A stretch of 64,000 bases of DNA. Origin: Sphingobacterium sp. B16(2022). GTDB taxonomy: Bacteria > Bacteroidota > Bacteroidia > Sphingobacteriales > Sphingobacteriaceae. The stretch covers positions 1,302,001-1,366,000 of the forward strand of contig NZ_JAAUVN010000001.1 in assembly GCF_012030425.1 (NCBI RefSeq), written 5' to 3'. Positions 10,064 through 18,475 of the stretch are shown piece by piece (position 1 is the first letter of the stretch; every line of letters begins with the position of its first letter). Below the pieces are notes generated by a model, which was not told the DNA's origin, did no database searches, and was given only the letters and a program-made list of their open reading frames with translations. The translations under genes and the position numbers were made by a program.

Positions 10064-12989
10064 TCTGCACAGCTATTACAGCTTACGCCATGGTACGCTC
10101 AGTCTCGACGAACTACTGGAAGGCATGCTCGCCAATGGCTACGATACTGCCGTGCTCACCGATATCAACAACAGTACCGGTTCCATAGACTTTATCCGAA
10201 AAGGCCAGCAGGCAGGTCTCAACATATTGGCCGGCATGGAATTCCGTCAGGACGACACCTGCTGTTTTATCGCCATTGCACAAAATGAACGGGGCTTTAG
10301 CGAGATCAATGCCTACCGTACACAGCTCAATTTCGAGAACGCAAAAGTTCCATTGCAGGCTCCAGAGTTCAAGGAAGTATTTGTCATTTACCCGTTAGAG
10401 CGCATGGGCAGTTTTGCGCTGAAAGACTACGAATACATCGGTATCCGTCCGCTGGAGCGGAGCAAGGCCATCCTGATGGATAAGCAGTTGCTTTCCAAAG
10501 CCGTTATACTTGCCCCGGTGACATTCCGCACGGCAGAACATACCTTTCATCGTCAGCTCAGAGCTATTGATCACAATCTGCTCATCTCACAGCTCTCGGA
10601 CGAACAAGTAGCACCTGTCGATGAAGTCTTTGTACCCAAAGCACGGCTGATGAAAATCTATGCCGATCTGCCACAGCTCTTGAACAACACCCATCGGCTG
10701 TTGGCACAATGCCGCTTTCAGATGGATTTCCAGAGCGTGAAGAACAAGGCCACTTTTACCGGAAATCGCTACAATGATAAACAGCTGCTCCTCAAATATA
10801 CCGGAGATGGATTCGAACACCGCTATGCCAAGAACGACCCCGTAGCCCGGGAACGTATAGCACGCGAACTCGAGATCATCGAACAGCTCAATTTTTCCAG
10901 TTACTTTCTCATCACCGATGATATCTGCCGTTATGCCCGTCATCGCGATTACCATTACGTAGGTCGCGGTTCCGGAGCCAATTCCGCAGTTGCTTACTGT
11001 TTGGGTATTACTGATGTCGATCCCATTGCCCTCAAACTACCTTTCGAACGCTTCCTCAATCCCAAGCGTAAAAGTCCGCCCGACTTTGATGTTGACTTTA
11101 GTTGGCGGGACCGAGACGATATGTACGACTATATTTTCAACCGCTATCAGCACGGCTATACTGCCCTGATGGGAGCCATGAGCACCTTTCGGTCGCGGAG
11201 CATCCTGCGTGAGCTCGGCAAAGTCTATGGTCTTCCCAAATCCGAAATTGACCGTCTAGTGCACGAACCCGAGCATATGCTCAATAAAAATGAAGTGACC
11301 AATACCATCTTGAGCGTCTACAACCGTATGGCCGATTTTCCCAATCAGCGGACCATCCACGCCTCTGGAGTGCTTATTTCCGAACAGCCATTGGTCAGCT
11401 ATTGCGCGCTCGATTATCCGCCGAAAGGACTGCCGACCATGCAGTTTGATATGTATGTCGCCGAAGAAATCGGATTTGAAAAATTCGATATCCTATCCCA
11501 ACGCGGTATCGGTCATATTAAAGACTGCCGGGAGATCGTGCATGCCAATCAGGGCATCACGATTGATACCCGTCAGCCTAAACGTTTTTTCGAAGACCCC
11601 CATATCGCCCAGCAGCTGCGCTCGGCCAATACCATTGGCTGTTTCTATATCGAGAGCCCCGCTATGCGGCAGCTGCTCACCAAACTGCATTGCGACGATT
11701 ACCTTACGCTCGTTGCCGCATCCTCGATTATTCGACCCGGTGTATCGAGCAGCGGGATGATGGCCGCCTTTATCCAGCGGCACCATGACCCCAGTCAGGT
11801 GGTATATCCGCATCCCGTATTCAAAGAGCAGCTGGAAGAAACCTATGGCGTGATGGTCTACCAAGAAGACGTGATGAAGATCGCCAATGCCTACGGTGGG
11901 CTGGATATGGCCGATGCCGATGTCCTCCGTCGCATGATGTCCGGTAAATACCGGAGTAAAGATCACCTCATCGAGATCGAGGGGAAGTACTTTGACAACT
12001 GCAGAGCCAAGGGTTATGACGAAAAAGTGAGTCGGGAGATCTGGCGTCAGATGGAGAGTTTCGCAGGATACTCGTTCAATAAAGCCCATTCCGCCTCCTT
12101 TGCTGTCGAGAGCTATCAGAGTCTCTACCTCAAGACCTACTTTCCACTCGAATTTATGGTCAGCGTGCTCAACAATTATGGCGGTTTCTATAACCGCAAA
12201 GTCTATGTCAACGAAGCCCGTGTTGCAGGCGCTACCATCTGTCTGCCCTGTATCAACCGGTCGGAATATCAGACCAGTATCCATGGTCGCGATATCTATC
12301 TCGGTTTTGACTGCATGCAGCACGTAGAATCCAAACAAGTTGAACGGTTAATAGAAGAGCGGACGCGTAATGGGCTGTACCAGAACCTTGAGCAGTTTAT
12401 CAGACGAACAGGTACTGGGCTCGAGCAGTTGATCATTCTTATCCGTATCGGTGCATTTCGCAGTTTTGGTAGCAGTAAGAAAGAACTCCTTTGGGAAGCA
12501 CATCTTTTGCTGAACAAGCACACAAAAGCGAGTCCAAGTGCCGAACTGTTTGAATCCAATAGCCGTAAACCCGTTTTGCCACCTTTGGATAGCCATATCC
12601 TGGAGGACTATTATGATGAGATGGAACTTATTGGTTTTTGTGTCAGCGGTACCCTGTTTGATCTTGCCCGGAGTGATTTTCGAGGCGATGTGCAGAGTCG
12701 TGAACTGATGGATCATGTCGGTCGGACCGTTCGTATGGTAGGCGATTTTGTGGCCGAAAAGTTTGTGAAGACAAAGCGTGGTGAACTGATGAAATTCGGG
12801 ACCTTCCTGGATATCGAAGGCAAGTTTTTCGACACCGTGCATTTTCCGCCCACGTTGGCACAATATCCTTTAAGAGGAGCCGGCATTTACCTCATCGAAG
12901 GGAAGGTCGTGCAGGAGTTTGGCTGTCCGTCACTGGAAGTGATCCGCTGTGCCAAGATGCCCCTTAAGCCAGATCCAAGGAGTATATAG
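10053..12989 (+). CDS. dnaE: DNA polymerase III alpha subunit, short error-prone type
   Basis: A C-family polymerase of about 978 residues, shorter than replicative DnaE (about 1160). The N-terminal PHP domain starts LNLHSYYSLRHGTLS; the usual metal-binding His pattern is degenerate. The palm carries PDFDVDF (about 343-349) with the catalytic Asp residues. The finger and helix-hairpin-helix regions follow, and the C-terminus ends in an OB-fold (around GRTVRMVGDFVAEKF). I chose ATG 10053 over GTG 10047 because AAGGAGG at 10041-10047, inside dinB, is placed correctly for it. Overlap with dinB is 11 bases. Its last 52 bases are repeated at 14772. Confidence 0.9.
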   Translation: MLLNLHSYYSLRHGTLSLDELLEGMLANGYDTAVLTDINNSTGSIDFIRKGQQAGLNILAGMEFRQDDTCCFIAIAQNERGFSEINAYRTQLNFENAKVPLQAPEFKEVFVIYPLERMGSFALKDYEYIGIRPLERSKAILMDKQLLSKAVILAPVTFRTAEHTFHRQLRAIDHNLLISQLSDEQVAPVDEVFVPKARLMKIYADLPQLLNNTHRLLAQCRFQMDFQSVKNKATFTGNRYNDKQLLLKYTGDGFEHRYAKNDPVARERIARELEIIEQLNFSSYFLITDDICRYARHRDYHYVGRGSGANSAVAYCLGITDVDPIALKLPFERFLNPKRKSPPDFDVDFSWRDRDDMYDYIFNRYQHGYTALMGAMSTFRSRSILRELGKVYGLPKSEIDRLVHEPEHMLNKNEVTNTILSVYNRMADFPNQRTIHASGVLISEQPLVSYCALDYPPKGLPTMQFDMYVAEEIGFEKFDILSQRGIGHIKDCREIVHANQGITIDTRQPKRFFEDPHIAQQLRSANTIGCFYIESPAMRQLLTKLHCDDYLTLVAASSIIRPGVSSSGMMAAFIQRHHDPSQVVYPHPVFKEQLEETYGVMVYQEDVMKIANAYGGLDMADADVLRRMMSGKYRSKDHLIEIEGKYFDNCRAKGYDEKVSREIWRQMESFAGYSFNKAHSASFAVESYQSLYLKTYFPLEFMVSVLNNYGGFYNRKVYVNEARVAGATICLPCINRSEYQTSIHGRDIYLGFDCMQHVESKQVERLIEERTRNGLYQNLEQFIRRTGTGLEQLIILIRIGAFRSFGSSKKELLWEAHLLLNKHTKASPSAELFESNSRKPVLPPLDSHILEDYYDEMELIGFCVSGTLFDLARSDFRGDVQSRELMDHVGRTVRMVGDFVAEKFVKTKRGELMKFGTFLDIEGKFFDTVHFPPTLAQYPLRGAGIYLIEGKVVQEFGCPSLEVIRCAKMPLKPDPRSI

Positions 12990-12990
12990 C
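12939..12990 (+). repeat. 52-base direct repeat, copy 1 (dnaE 3' end)
   Basis: The end of dnaE is repeated at 14772-14823 with a single mismatch (AAGG here, ACGG there). The two copies bracket the AbiE toxin-antitoxin genes. Confidence 0.9.
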
Positions 12991-13149
12991 AGTTCAAACT
13001 ATAAAACATATGGGAATGAGCAGCATATAATACTGGTGTCTTATTCGAAAGTTTGTTGGTAGATACGAAAGAGATATACAATTAAAATAAATTGCACCAG
13101 GGATAACCCTTTATTTTATCTCCATACGATTGTGATGGACAAATAAAAA

Positions 13150-14094
13150 TTATAATTTTTCAAGGTGTATCTTTAATAAATCAAGTATAGTTTGTAAATC
13201 AATCTGTCCAGTGTAGTAAAGTGCATTGCTTTTAATATACAGTTGATTGAGATGTTCTTTTACTTTACTATCTTCTAATAAAAAAGCTTCATTTTGTGCA
13301 ATTGGAATAGCAAAATCCAAATTAGGGAATCTACGCTTTTTATGAGCTAAATATTCGGGAGTTCCAATGAAATCTATTACTACTTGTTGATTAAGAAGTT
13401 GATAAACATCATAATATTGACGCATAAAATTCACTTGGTTGTCTCCTGAACTTTGCATATTCCTAAATTTTGTCGCTATTGTTTGCAGTTTTTCTACAAA
13501 AGTATAACACATATCATAACATGCAACTTGTAGCGCTCTATTATCTGTTAAATCAATCGATGCTTGTACCGCTTTCTCAAATGCCCATGATGATATATCT
13601 ATAGGACTATTTGGGGCTACATTATCAAATCCTACTTCTAACAGAATACCCTGTTTTAATCCTGGCAATTCGTTAAAAAAGGAATTGTAAATTAACCTAA
13701 TTCCTCCACTTCGGTAATATTGAGTATCATCAAAAACAGTATCCCTTTCAACGCCTATTATTCCATCTATTTTTATTTGATCGGCTAAGCTTTCATAGAA
13801 AGCTAATCTTTTTGCAACATTTTTTGGATTGGTATTTTTCGGATTTTCATTTATTCCCAAAGCAGCAGCGGGGTGGATATGTATGTCAATATCTTCTGAA
13901 AATCTATCAATTATTTTATAAGCTTTAGATAGGGAAGTACCGCCTTTTAATTCAAATTGAAAGCCTAGTATTTGAAGACCATATAAGCAGTGCATAATCC
14001 AATAATCCTTTTCGATCAGTATCGGATCAATTGCTCGTATTTCAGATTCTGCCAGGATAAGATCTTTGAAGTTCTTGTGCTGATGTAGATACAT
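13150..14094 (-). CDS. AbiEii/AbiGii-family nucleotidyltransferase toxin
   Basis: A 314-residue AbiEii-type toxin, a nucleotidyltransferase that blocks growth by transferring nucleotides, in known members to tRNA. The core motif KGGTSLSKAYKIIDRFSEDI with DIH shows the GG(T/S) loop and the paired acidic residues of the polymerase-beta fold at about residues 50-75. EKDYWIMHCL upstream is family-typical. It follows its presumed antitoxin by four bases in one minus-strand operon. It is much more A/T rich than the polymerase cassette that surrounds it. Confidence 0.85.
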   Translation of the reverse strand: MYLHQHKNFKDLILAESEIRAIDPILIEKDYWIMHCLYGLQILGFQFELKGGTSLSKAYKIIDRFSEDIDIHIHPAAALGINENPKNTNPKNVAKRLAFYESLADQIKIDGIIGVERDTVFDDTQYYRSGGIRLIYNSFFNELPGLKQGILLEVGFDNVAPNSPIDISSWAFEKAVQASIDLTDNRALQVACYDMCYTFVEKLQTIATKFRNMQSSGDNQVNFMRQYYDVYQLLNQQVVIDFIGTPEYLAHKKRRFPNLDFAIPIAQNEAFLLEDSKVKEHLNQLYIKSNALYYTGQIDLQTILDLLKIHLEKL

Positions 14095-14098
14095 AGTT

Positions 14099-14668
14099 CT
14101 ATACTAGTTCATTTATTATTTTTTTAGCTTTTATAGAGCCATATCTATCTGCATTCTTTTTAAGAAGCTCTTTATTAAATTGCTGTACCCTTGACTTTAG
14201 ATTATGTAATAGGGTTTGCTCGTCTTCTTCCAAGCTTTTTAAATTGTTTAATAAATCAATAACTAAGTATTCGGATGAAAGCTGTTTTGGAAATTTGGAC
14301 TTACGTCTAAACTGATAAACTTTATTTCCAAGTTTGACATCTTCATGCTTTTTATGATTATATATACTTTTACTATTATACAATTGTGTTGTTCCCAATC
14401 CTATTGAATTGTAATAATTGGGAGATGTTATTAAAAAATCATCACCTTTCAGATATTTCTTTATGACATCTTTCTCTTCGGGAACCGAATCTCCAAAAAC
14501 TGTTTTTTTAGGAGCATAGTATAAGCCTTGAGCTAGTTTTTTAAGACTACCTTCTTGCACTAGGATAGCTAGATCACGATCTATTGATTTTGATGATTTT
14601 GCCAAATCCTCTCTACGATAGACTTGTCCTTTTCGTATTGATTTTTTTAAATTATCCAACTTATACAT
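14099..14668 (-). CDS. AbiEi-like antitoxin (DUF6088 type)
   Basis: A 189-residue protein with an N-terminal winged-helix (YRREDLAKSSKSIDRDLAIL, then GLYYAP near residue 50) and a helical C-terminal half, as in AbiEi/DUF6088 antitoxins. Such proteins repress their own promoter and neutralise AbiEii, a type IV arrangement. It is the first gene of the minus-strand pair. A TAnnTTTG element at 14673-14680 is only five bases from its ATG, so the message may be leaderless. Confidence 0.75.
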   Translation of the reverse strand: MYKLDNLKKSIRKGQVYRREDLAKSSKSIDRDLAILVQEGSLKKLAQGLYYAPKKTVFGDSVPEEKDVIKKYLKGDDFLITSPNYYNSIGLGTTQLYNSKSIYNHKKHEDVKLGNKVYQFRRKSKFPKQLSSEYLVIDLLNNLKSLEEDEQTLLHNLKSRVQQFNKELLKKNADRYGSIKAKKIINELV

Positions 14669-14672
14669 GAAT

Positions 14673-14680
14673 CAAATGTA
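14673..14680 (-). promoter_or_regulatory. Bacteroidota -7 promoter element of the AbiE pair
   Basis: On the minus strand this reads TACATTTG, matching the TAnnTTTG consensus. It ends five bases before the antitoxin ATG at 14668, which would place the transcription start at or near the start codon. Confidence 0.5.
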
Positions 14681-14771
14681 TGAAATAAAATTCAAATTTC
14701 ATGCAAAAATATTTATATTTTCATTTTTAAAATGTTTTTAAGTTGTTGTTTTCAAGTGTTCTATATTGTGG

Positions 14772-14823
14772 GTGATCCGCTGTGCCAAGATGCCCCTTAA
14801 GCCAGATCCACGGAGTATATAGC
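14772..14823 (+). repeat. 52-base direct repeat, copy 2 (duplicate of dnaE 3' end)
   Basis: Repeats 12939-12990 with one mismatch, including the TATATAG with the dnaE stop. Sequence after the two copies differs. This copy is followed 62 bases later by a partial copy of the start of the downstream cassette gene, so 14772-14960 looks like the original dnaE-to-orf157 junction. Confidence 0.9.
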
Positions 14824-14885
14824 GGTAAATGCCGTGAAATTTCTATTGATATTCCTTATATTCGTATCAACAACACGATACCGTT

Positions 14886-14969
14886 ATGCTATACATTCCA
14901 TTTGAACAACTCACCCGTGGTACCTTTCAGGAATTTCTGAAACAGGGCTATCGTCAGTGTTTGTATTAA
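14886..14969 (+). pseudogene. Truncated duplicate of the cassette gene at 15376
   Basis: Codes MLYIPFEQLTRGTFQEFLKQ and then GYRQCLY before a stop. The first 22 residues match the start of the full gene at 15376 (MLYNPFEQLTRSTFQEFLEQ) at about 90 percent in DNA. The copy breaks off at about 14955. The upstream 30 bases are also duplicated (14854 onward against 15344 onward). Confidence 0.85.
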
Positions 14970-15190
14970 TTAAACTTCACAGATAACTTTGTTATAATCA
15001 ATTCCAAGAAATGGGAATATGATAGTTTTGTAAGCAATTCTTCAAACTTTATGAGGTCAGAATTAAACTGTTGATGCACAGATTTTTGATATGTATCGTT
15101 TTCAAAATTAATGTTTTGTAATTGGTCAGACACTGTCTGACTAATTAGATAACCTTTGTAGCAGATACGCTCCATTGGGATCTTTTTCAA
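14966..15190 (-). CDS. Small hypothetical protein in insert
   Basis: A 74-residue frame starting MKKIPMERICYKGYLISQTV on the minus strand, lying inside the second insert. It is rich in Asn, Gln, Leu and Lys and matches no family I know. It overlaps the decayed stop of the truncated duplicate. It may not be expressed; the upstream side overlaps plus-strand coding-like sequence. Confidence 0.3.
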   Translation of the reverse strand: MKKIPMERICYKGYLISQTVSDQLQNINFENDTYQKSVHQQFNSDLIKFEELLTKLSYSHFLELIITKLSVKFN

Positions 15191-15204
15191 AGTATTGTTG
15201 CCAG

Positions 15205-15333
15205 AAAGACTACATTGTTGCTCCAGTTCTAAAATCTTATTTAAACCTTATAAATTCAAAACCAGATACAATTGAGTCATCCATAAATGATATTAATCAA
15301 AAGTTTATATTGAAAAATCTGTACGCAGACTAA
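15205..15333 (+). pseudogene. C-terminal gene fragment in insert
   Basis: Reading KDYIVAPVLKSYLNLINSKP then DTIESSINDINQKFILKNLY and a stop at 15331-15333, this has the composition of a real protein C-terminus. The 5' part is missing. It lies just before the second copy of the duplicated flank at 15344, so it was probably carried in by the insertion. The family is unknown. Confidence 0.35.
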
Positions 15334-15343
15334 ACCGTCATTT

Positions 15344-15444
15344 TCTTATATTCGTATCAAGAACGCAATACCGCTATGCTTTACAATCCATTCGAACAAC
15401 TCACCCGTAGTACCTTTCAGGAATTTCTGGAACAGGGCTACCGT
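15344..15444 (+). repeat. About 100-base divergent direct repeat (copy 1 at 14854-14954)
   Basis: This segment, spanning the leader and first codons of the gene at 15376, matches 14854-14954 with about ten differences. The two copies bracket a 390-base insert. Divergence of roughly ten percent argues against a simple recent target duplication and for import of homologous DNA from another lineage. Confidence 0.85.
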
Positions 15445-15849
15445 GATTTTGTACTGCAGCGGTTTGAGTGGCCCGATGTTCTCAAAGGAACAGGTTTTCT
15501 CCTTTCGCCATATTGGTCAGCCGAAGAAGCACATGCACATGCTGCAGAACTGGGGCCCAAAGAAGGGAAAGCCATACAGATACCGGCAGATGCCCATAGC
15601 ATACAGCAGTTATTGGAAACCAATTCCGGTTATCGCATCTTCAACAACCGCTTTCGCGAAGAGAAGTGGGAAAAGCGCATGTTGCGCATGTACGAAAGCA
15701 AGATTGTTGGTTATCTCCGTAACCAGACCACCTTCAAGAGGAAAGATCCGATCGATATCCTCTTTACCCTCGAACATGGTCGCGTGTGGGCGATCATTAC
15801 CGATGGTAAGACACAAAAGAAAGTCAGGGCTATTGAACTCATCAGTTAA
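15376..15849 (+). CDS. Conserved unknown protein of the translesion cassette
   Basis: A 157-residue soluble protein starting MLYNPFEQLTRSTFQEFLEQ. It has a helical N-terminal half and a C-terminal strand-rich end (GRVWAIITDGKTQKKVRAIE). I do not recognise a family. GC content and codon use match dinB and dnaE, and it sits between dnaE and the SRAP gene, so a role with the polymerase pair is plausible. The DNA upstream of its start is duplicated at 14854, with a truncated copy of its own 5' end at 14886. Confidence 0.7.
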   Translation: MLYNPFEQLTRSTFQEFLEQGYRDFVLQRFEWPDVLKGTGFLLSPYWSAEEAHAHAAELGPKEGKAIQIPADAHSIQQLLETNSGYRIFNNRFREEKWEKRMLRMYESKIVGYLRNQTTFKRKDPIDILFTLEHGRVWAIITDGKTQKKVRAIELIS

Positions 15850-15918
15850 TCGCCGCAGGCAAAACAAATGAATACATCACCGTGTTTAACAAGAAACATA
15901 CTATCAATATAAAGAACT

Positions 15919-16719
15919 ATGTGCTGGGACATATCACTTCATACCGATCTTGAAATCGTCAAGAAAGCATTCCCTAAGTTACGGGACGAACGCAAACAGC
16001 TCGATTACGACTACCGTTATTTTGAAAACGTGCAGGCCATCACCTTTCCCGCATATCCCATCATCTACAAAGACAAAGAAGGCGAGGAGCTGGGGTTACT
16101 CGAAATGGAGTGGGGCGTATTGCCCACCTATATCAAAGACCCCAAAGAACAGGAAGACCGTCGTCGCAATATGATCAATGTACGGAGTGAACGGATTCTT
16201 GCCGATAGCAAGTCGTATTGGCATAGACTCAAAAACCAACGTTGTCTTATCCCTGTATCCGGTACCTTTGAGCATCGTACAGTACACGGATGGAAAAAGA
16301 AAGTACCCTATTTCATTGGAGAGAAAGGAAGGGAAATCTTCTATATCCCAGGTTTATACCAATGGCACGAGGTCGTCGATCAAGAGGGAGAGATCCATAA
16401 AATAGGAAGTTTCGGTATGCTTACCCGTGAAGCCAATACCGTTATGGGACAGATCCATAACGATGGACCGAACAAAAGACGTATGCCCTTATTCCTTACC
16501 CCTGAACTTGAACAGCAATGGCTATCCGCCAAAGATAAAGAAGCGCTGATACCTATTTTCAATTACGAAATCTCCGATCAGGAACTGGATTATTATCCCG
16601 TTTACACTTTAAGAGGATATCCCAACAGGCCAGATGGCAAGCATCGGTACGAACCCTATCAATGGTCAGATCTTCCGCCCTTAGGACAGGATGGACCCAT
16701 GCAACAAAGTTTGTTTTAG
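15919..16719 (+). CDS. SOS response-associated peptidase (SRAP/YedK/HMCES family)
   Basis: A 266-residue SRAP protein, the family that forms a thiazolidine crosslink with abasic sites in single-stranded DNA through Cys2. Seen: MCWDISLH with Cys2 after Met removal, MINVRSER matching the conserved N-x-RxE region, CLIPVSGTFEHR, and a His in QIHNDGPNKRRMP close to the catalytic His site. The usual 'DGFYEW' is replaced by SGTFEH, so the active-site Glu is retained in context. It lies 69 bases after the unknown gene and probably belongs to the same repair operon, protecting abasic sites met during translesion synthesis. Confidence 0.9.
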   Translation: MCWDISLHTDLEIVKKAFPKLRDERKQLDYDYRYFENVQAITFPAYPIIYKDKEGEELGLLEMEWGVLPTYIKDPKEQEDRRRNMINVRSERILADSKSYWHRLKNQRCLIPVSGTFEHRTVHGWKKKVPYFIGEKGREIFYIPGLYQWHEVVDQEGEIHKIGSFGMLTREANTVMGQIHNDGPNKRRMPLFLTPELEQQWLSAKDKEALIPIFNYEISDQELDYYPVYTLRGYPNRPDGKHRYEPYQWSDLPPLGQDGPMQQSLF

Positions 16720-16737
16720 TGATATGATTAAGATCTT

Positions 16738-17463
16738 ATGAAGTTCGTCCCCCTGAGCAGAGTCATACTATTAGAATTAAAGCGTAACGGTTATAACATT
16801 TTAACATCTAAAAATACAGTTGACGACGAAAACCCAACATGGTATCCGTTAACTGTACCTGATGTTGATGATTATTTGTTACACCTAGATTGTAGTGGAA
16901 GCATTGTTCCTATGGAAGAGCAAGCACTATTAATTATCGACTATGCACTAGCCAATATAGAGGAGGGGCAGCTTTTAGGAGAAGTATTTCTAGAAATAGA
17001 TCATTTAGGGGAATTGGAGGATAAAATCCAGTTTTACGGCAAGCAGTATAAGTTTATCTCCAATCCAGAATATTATGTTTTTTCATTCGATCCAAAGCGG
17101 GTCTTAATTCGCAATTATGCCTTGCGTACTGGCAATCATCTTTTGTATTTAGCTTATATTGGCGTAAATTATCCCACCCATGTCATCGATGAGATTCGAG
17201 ATCTTGAAGATCTAACCCGTTCCCTGATCTATTTAGATCAAGAACAGGCAAGAGAATGGTTTAGAAAACATGATGTTACTATGGTACAATCAGATATTTC
17301 GGTATATGACAAGGATGCTATTTTAACCATTTTTTTACTTGGAACGGATCAACAAATAACGATTCCTTTAGAAGAAAAGGATGAGCTGGTTTATAACTTG
17401 ATGGACATAGAAGAACTACTGCAACTCCGTGATCTATTCTGGATTGATCCAAGGATGGCATAA
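16738..17463 (+). CDS. Hypothetical protein, last gene of cassette
   Basis: A 241-residue acidic soluble protein starting MKFVPLSRVILLELKRNGYN, 18 bases after the SRAP gene. No motif is recognisable; it is rich in Asp, Glu, Leu and Ile, with several strand-like stretches (LIIDYALANIEEGQLLG, LTIFLLGTDQQITI). Base composition is lower in GC than the SRAP gene, so it could be a later addition. No function is proposed. Confidence 0.7.
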   Translation: MKFVPLSRVILLELKRNGYNILTSKNTVDDENPTWYPLTVPDVDDYLLHLDCSGSIVPMEEQALLIIDYALANIEEGQLLGEVFLEIDHLGELEDKIQFYGKQYKFISNPEYYVFSFDPKRVLIRNYALRTGNHLLYLAYIGVNYPTHVIDEIRDLEDLTRSLIYLDQEQAREWFRKHDVTMVQSDISVYDKDAILTIFLLGTDQQITIPLEEKDELVYNLMDIEELLQLRDLFWIDPRMA

Positions 17464-17852
17464 GTTTTAATGAGAGAATTTAATAAAATGAATTGCGCCT
17501 ATATATACCAGCTCCGGATTTCTTAAAGTTCAATGTGGTAGAATCTTGAAATTTATATAAAATGAAATTCTGTACTTATATTTAGATATTCTGTAGAATG
17601 AAACTTCCGATGGTTATTTACTAAACGTCAATAGTAGAAATGGTTGTTAAACTTTAAAGATCTTACAGCTTCTTTTTGTTATGAGGAAAGGGAGGGAACC
17701 GAACCAATTGGCCCCCAACCATTTAAACACACTTTTTTTAGTACTTTTTTATTAGTGCCATGAATATGGATTTTTATCTTGAATCAAAATGTTCGTAATT
17801 GAAAAAATTTTCGACATACAAAATGATTTTATAGGACTTAATATTATAGATA
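17464..17852. other. Gene-free stretch at the left edge of the accessory island
   Basis: No coding frame. It contains the first of three T-arm-like repeats (17691-17776) and shifts to strongly A/T-rich sequence, marking the change from the repair cassette to the island. Confidence 0.5.
17691..17776 (-). repeat. Degenerate T-arm-like repeat, copy A
   Basis: Begins GGAGGGAACCGAACC, whose reverse complement resembles a tRNA T-arm (GGTTCG..TTCCCTCC). After about 64 bases comes GTGCCATGAATATGGATTT. Copies at 18384 and 19633 show the same two blocks with the same spacing. It may be a worn attachment site. It does not fold as a whole tRNA. Confidence 0.45.
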
Positions 17853-18260
17853 GTGAATAAATTGTATTGTTCGGATGATAACTTATTTACGGTGAATATT
17901 ACTGATGATTGCATTAATTACATCAAAGAACTGTCCTTTAATTCTCAAAATGAAACTGGAGGTATATTAATTGGTAATTATCAAAATGACTATTCTGTGG
18001 CATATATATCACTAATCACTGGACCTCCAAAAGATTCTAAAAAAGCACGGTTTACTTTTACCCGCGGTGTTTCCGGATTGAGTAAAATTCTTGATGAGAA
18101 TTGGGGTGTTGGAAAATACTATTTGGGTGAATGGCATTTTCACCCGGGTACTTCTCCTGAACCAAGTCGGCAAGATGTAAATCAAATTCACCAAATTTCT
18201 CAAACAGGAAAATATGAATGCCCAGAACCAATTTTATTAATTATTGGGGGGACAAAATAG
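17853..18260 (+). CDS. JAMM/MPN (Mov34-type) metalloprotease, possibly cut short by in-frame TAG
   Basis: Starts at GTG 17853 and reaches TAG at 18258-18260 (135 residues). The JAMM metal site is complete: Glu34 (NETGGILIG), His95 and His97 (GEWHFHP), Ser105 and Asp108 (SRQD). Prokaryotic JAB proteins of this kind remove ubiquitin-like tails and appear in defence operons such as type II CBASS (Cap3). After the TAG the frame stays open for 23 codons (KFAISIFISVNGKKLVKLYE to a TAG at 18330), which reads like the natural C-terminal strand. A single change from TGG to TAG would explain it. No E1, E2 or cyclase gene is adjacent. Confidence 0.75.
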   Translation: MNKLYCSDDNLFTVNITDDCINYIKELSFNSQNETGGILIGNYQNDYSVAYISLITGPPKDSKKARFTFTRGVSGLSKILDENWGVGKYYLGEWHFHPGTSPEPSRQDVNQIHQISQTGKYECPEPILLIIGGTK

Positions 18261-18383
18261 AAATTCGCAATTTCTATTTTCATATCAGTTAATGGAAAAA
18301 AACTGGTGAAACTATATGAATTTGACGAATAGCATATGCCGTTTATGCAAACTTAGGTGGTTTTAACCATTTTTTCGAAACCA

Positions 18384-18468
18384 GGAGGGATTTGAACTTA
18401 GGCTAGAATATTGCGTTAAATCTTTTAAATTAACACTTCAGTAAAATTGCCATTAATTTAGAATTTTT
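18384..18468 (-). repeat. Degenerate T-arm-like repeat, copy B
   Basis: GGAGGGATTTGAACTT at 18384-18399 and TTGCCATTAATTTAGAATTT starting at 18447, spaced 62-63 bases apart as in the other two copies. It separates the JAMM gene from the APH-like gene. Confidence 0.45.
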
Positions 18469-18475
18469 GTGGCAA

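Noticed and set aside
11493..12338. A 281-residue minus-strand frame
   Set aside because: It lies wholly opposite dnaE, whose motifs are clear; the long antisense frame comes from the GC-rich codon use.
12348..12863. A 171-residue minus-strand frame
   Set aside because: Also fully antisense to dnaE, without signal, motif or ribosome site.
17691..17720. tRNA gene on the minus strand
   Set aside because: Only the T-arm part is tRNA-like; no anticodon arm or acceptor stem can be folded here or at 18384 and 19632.
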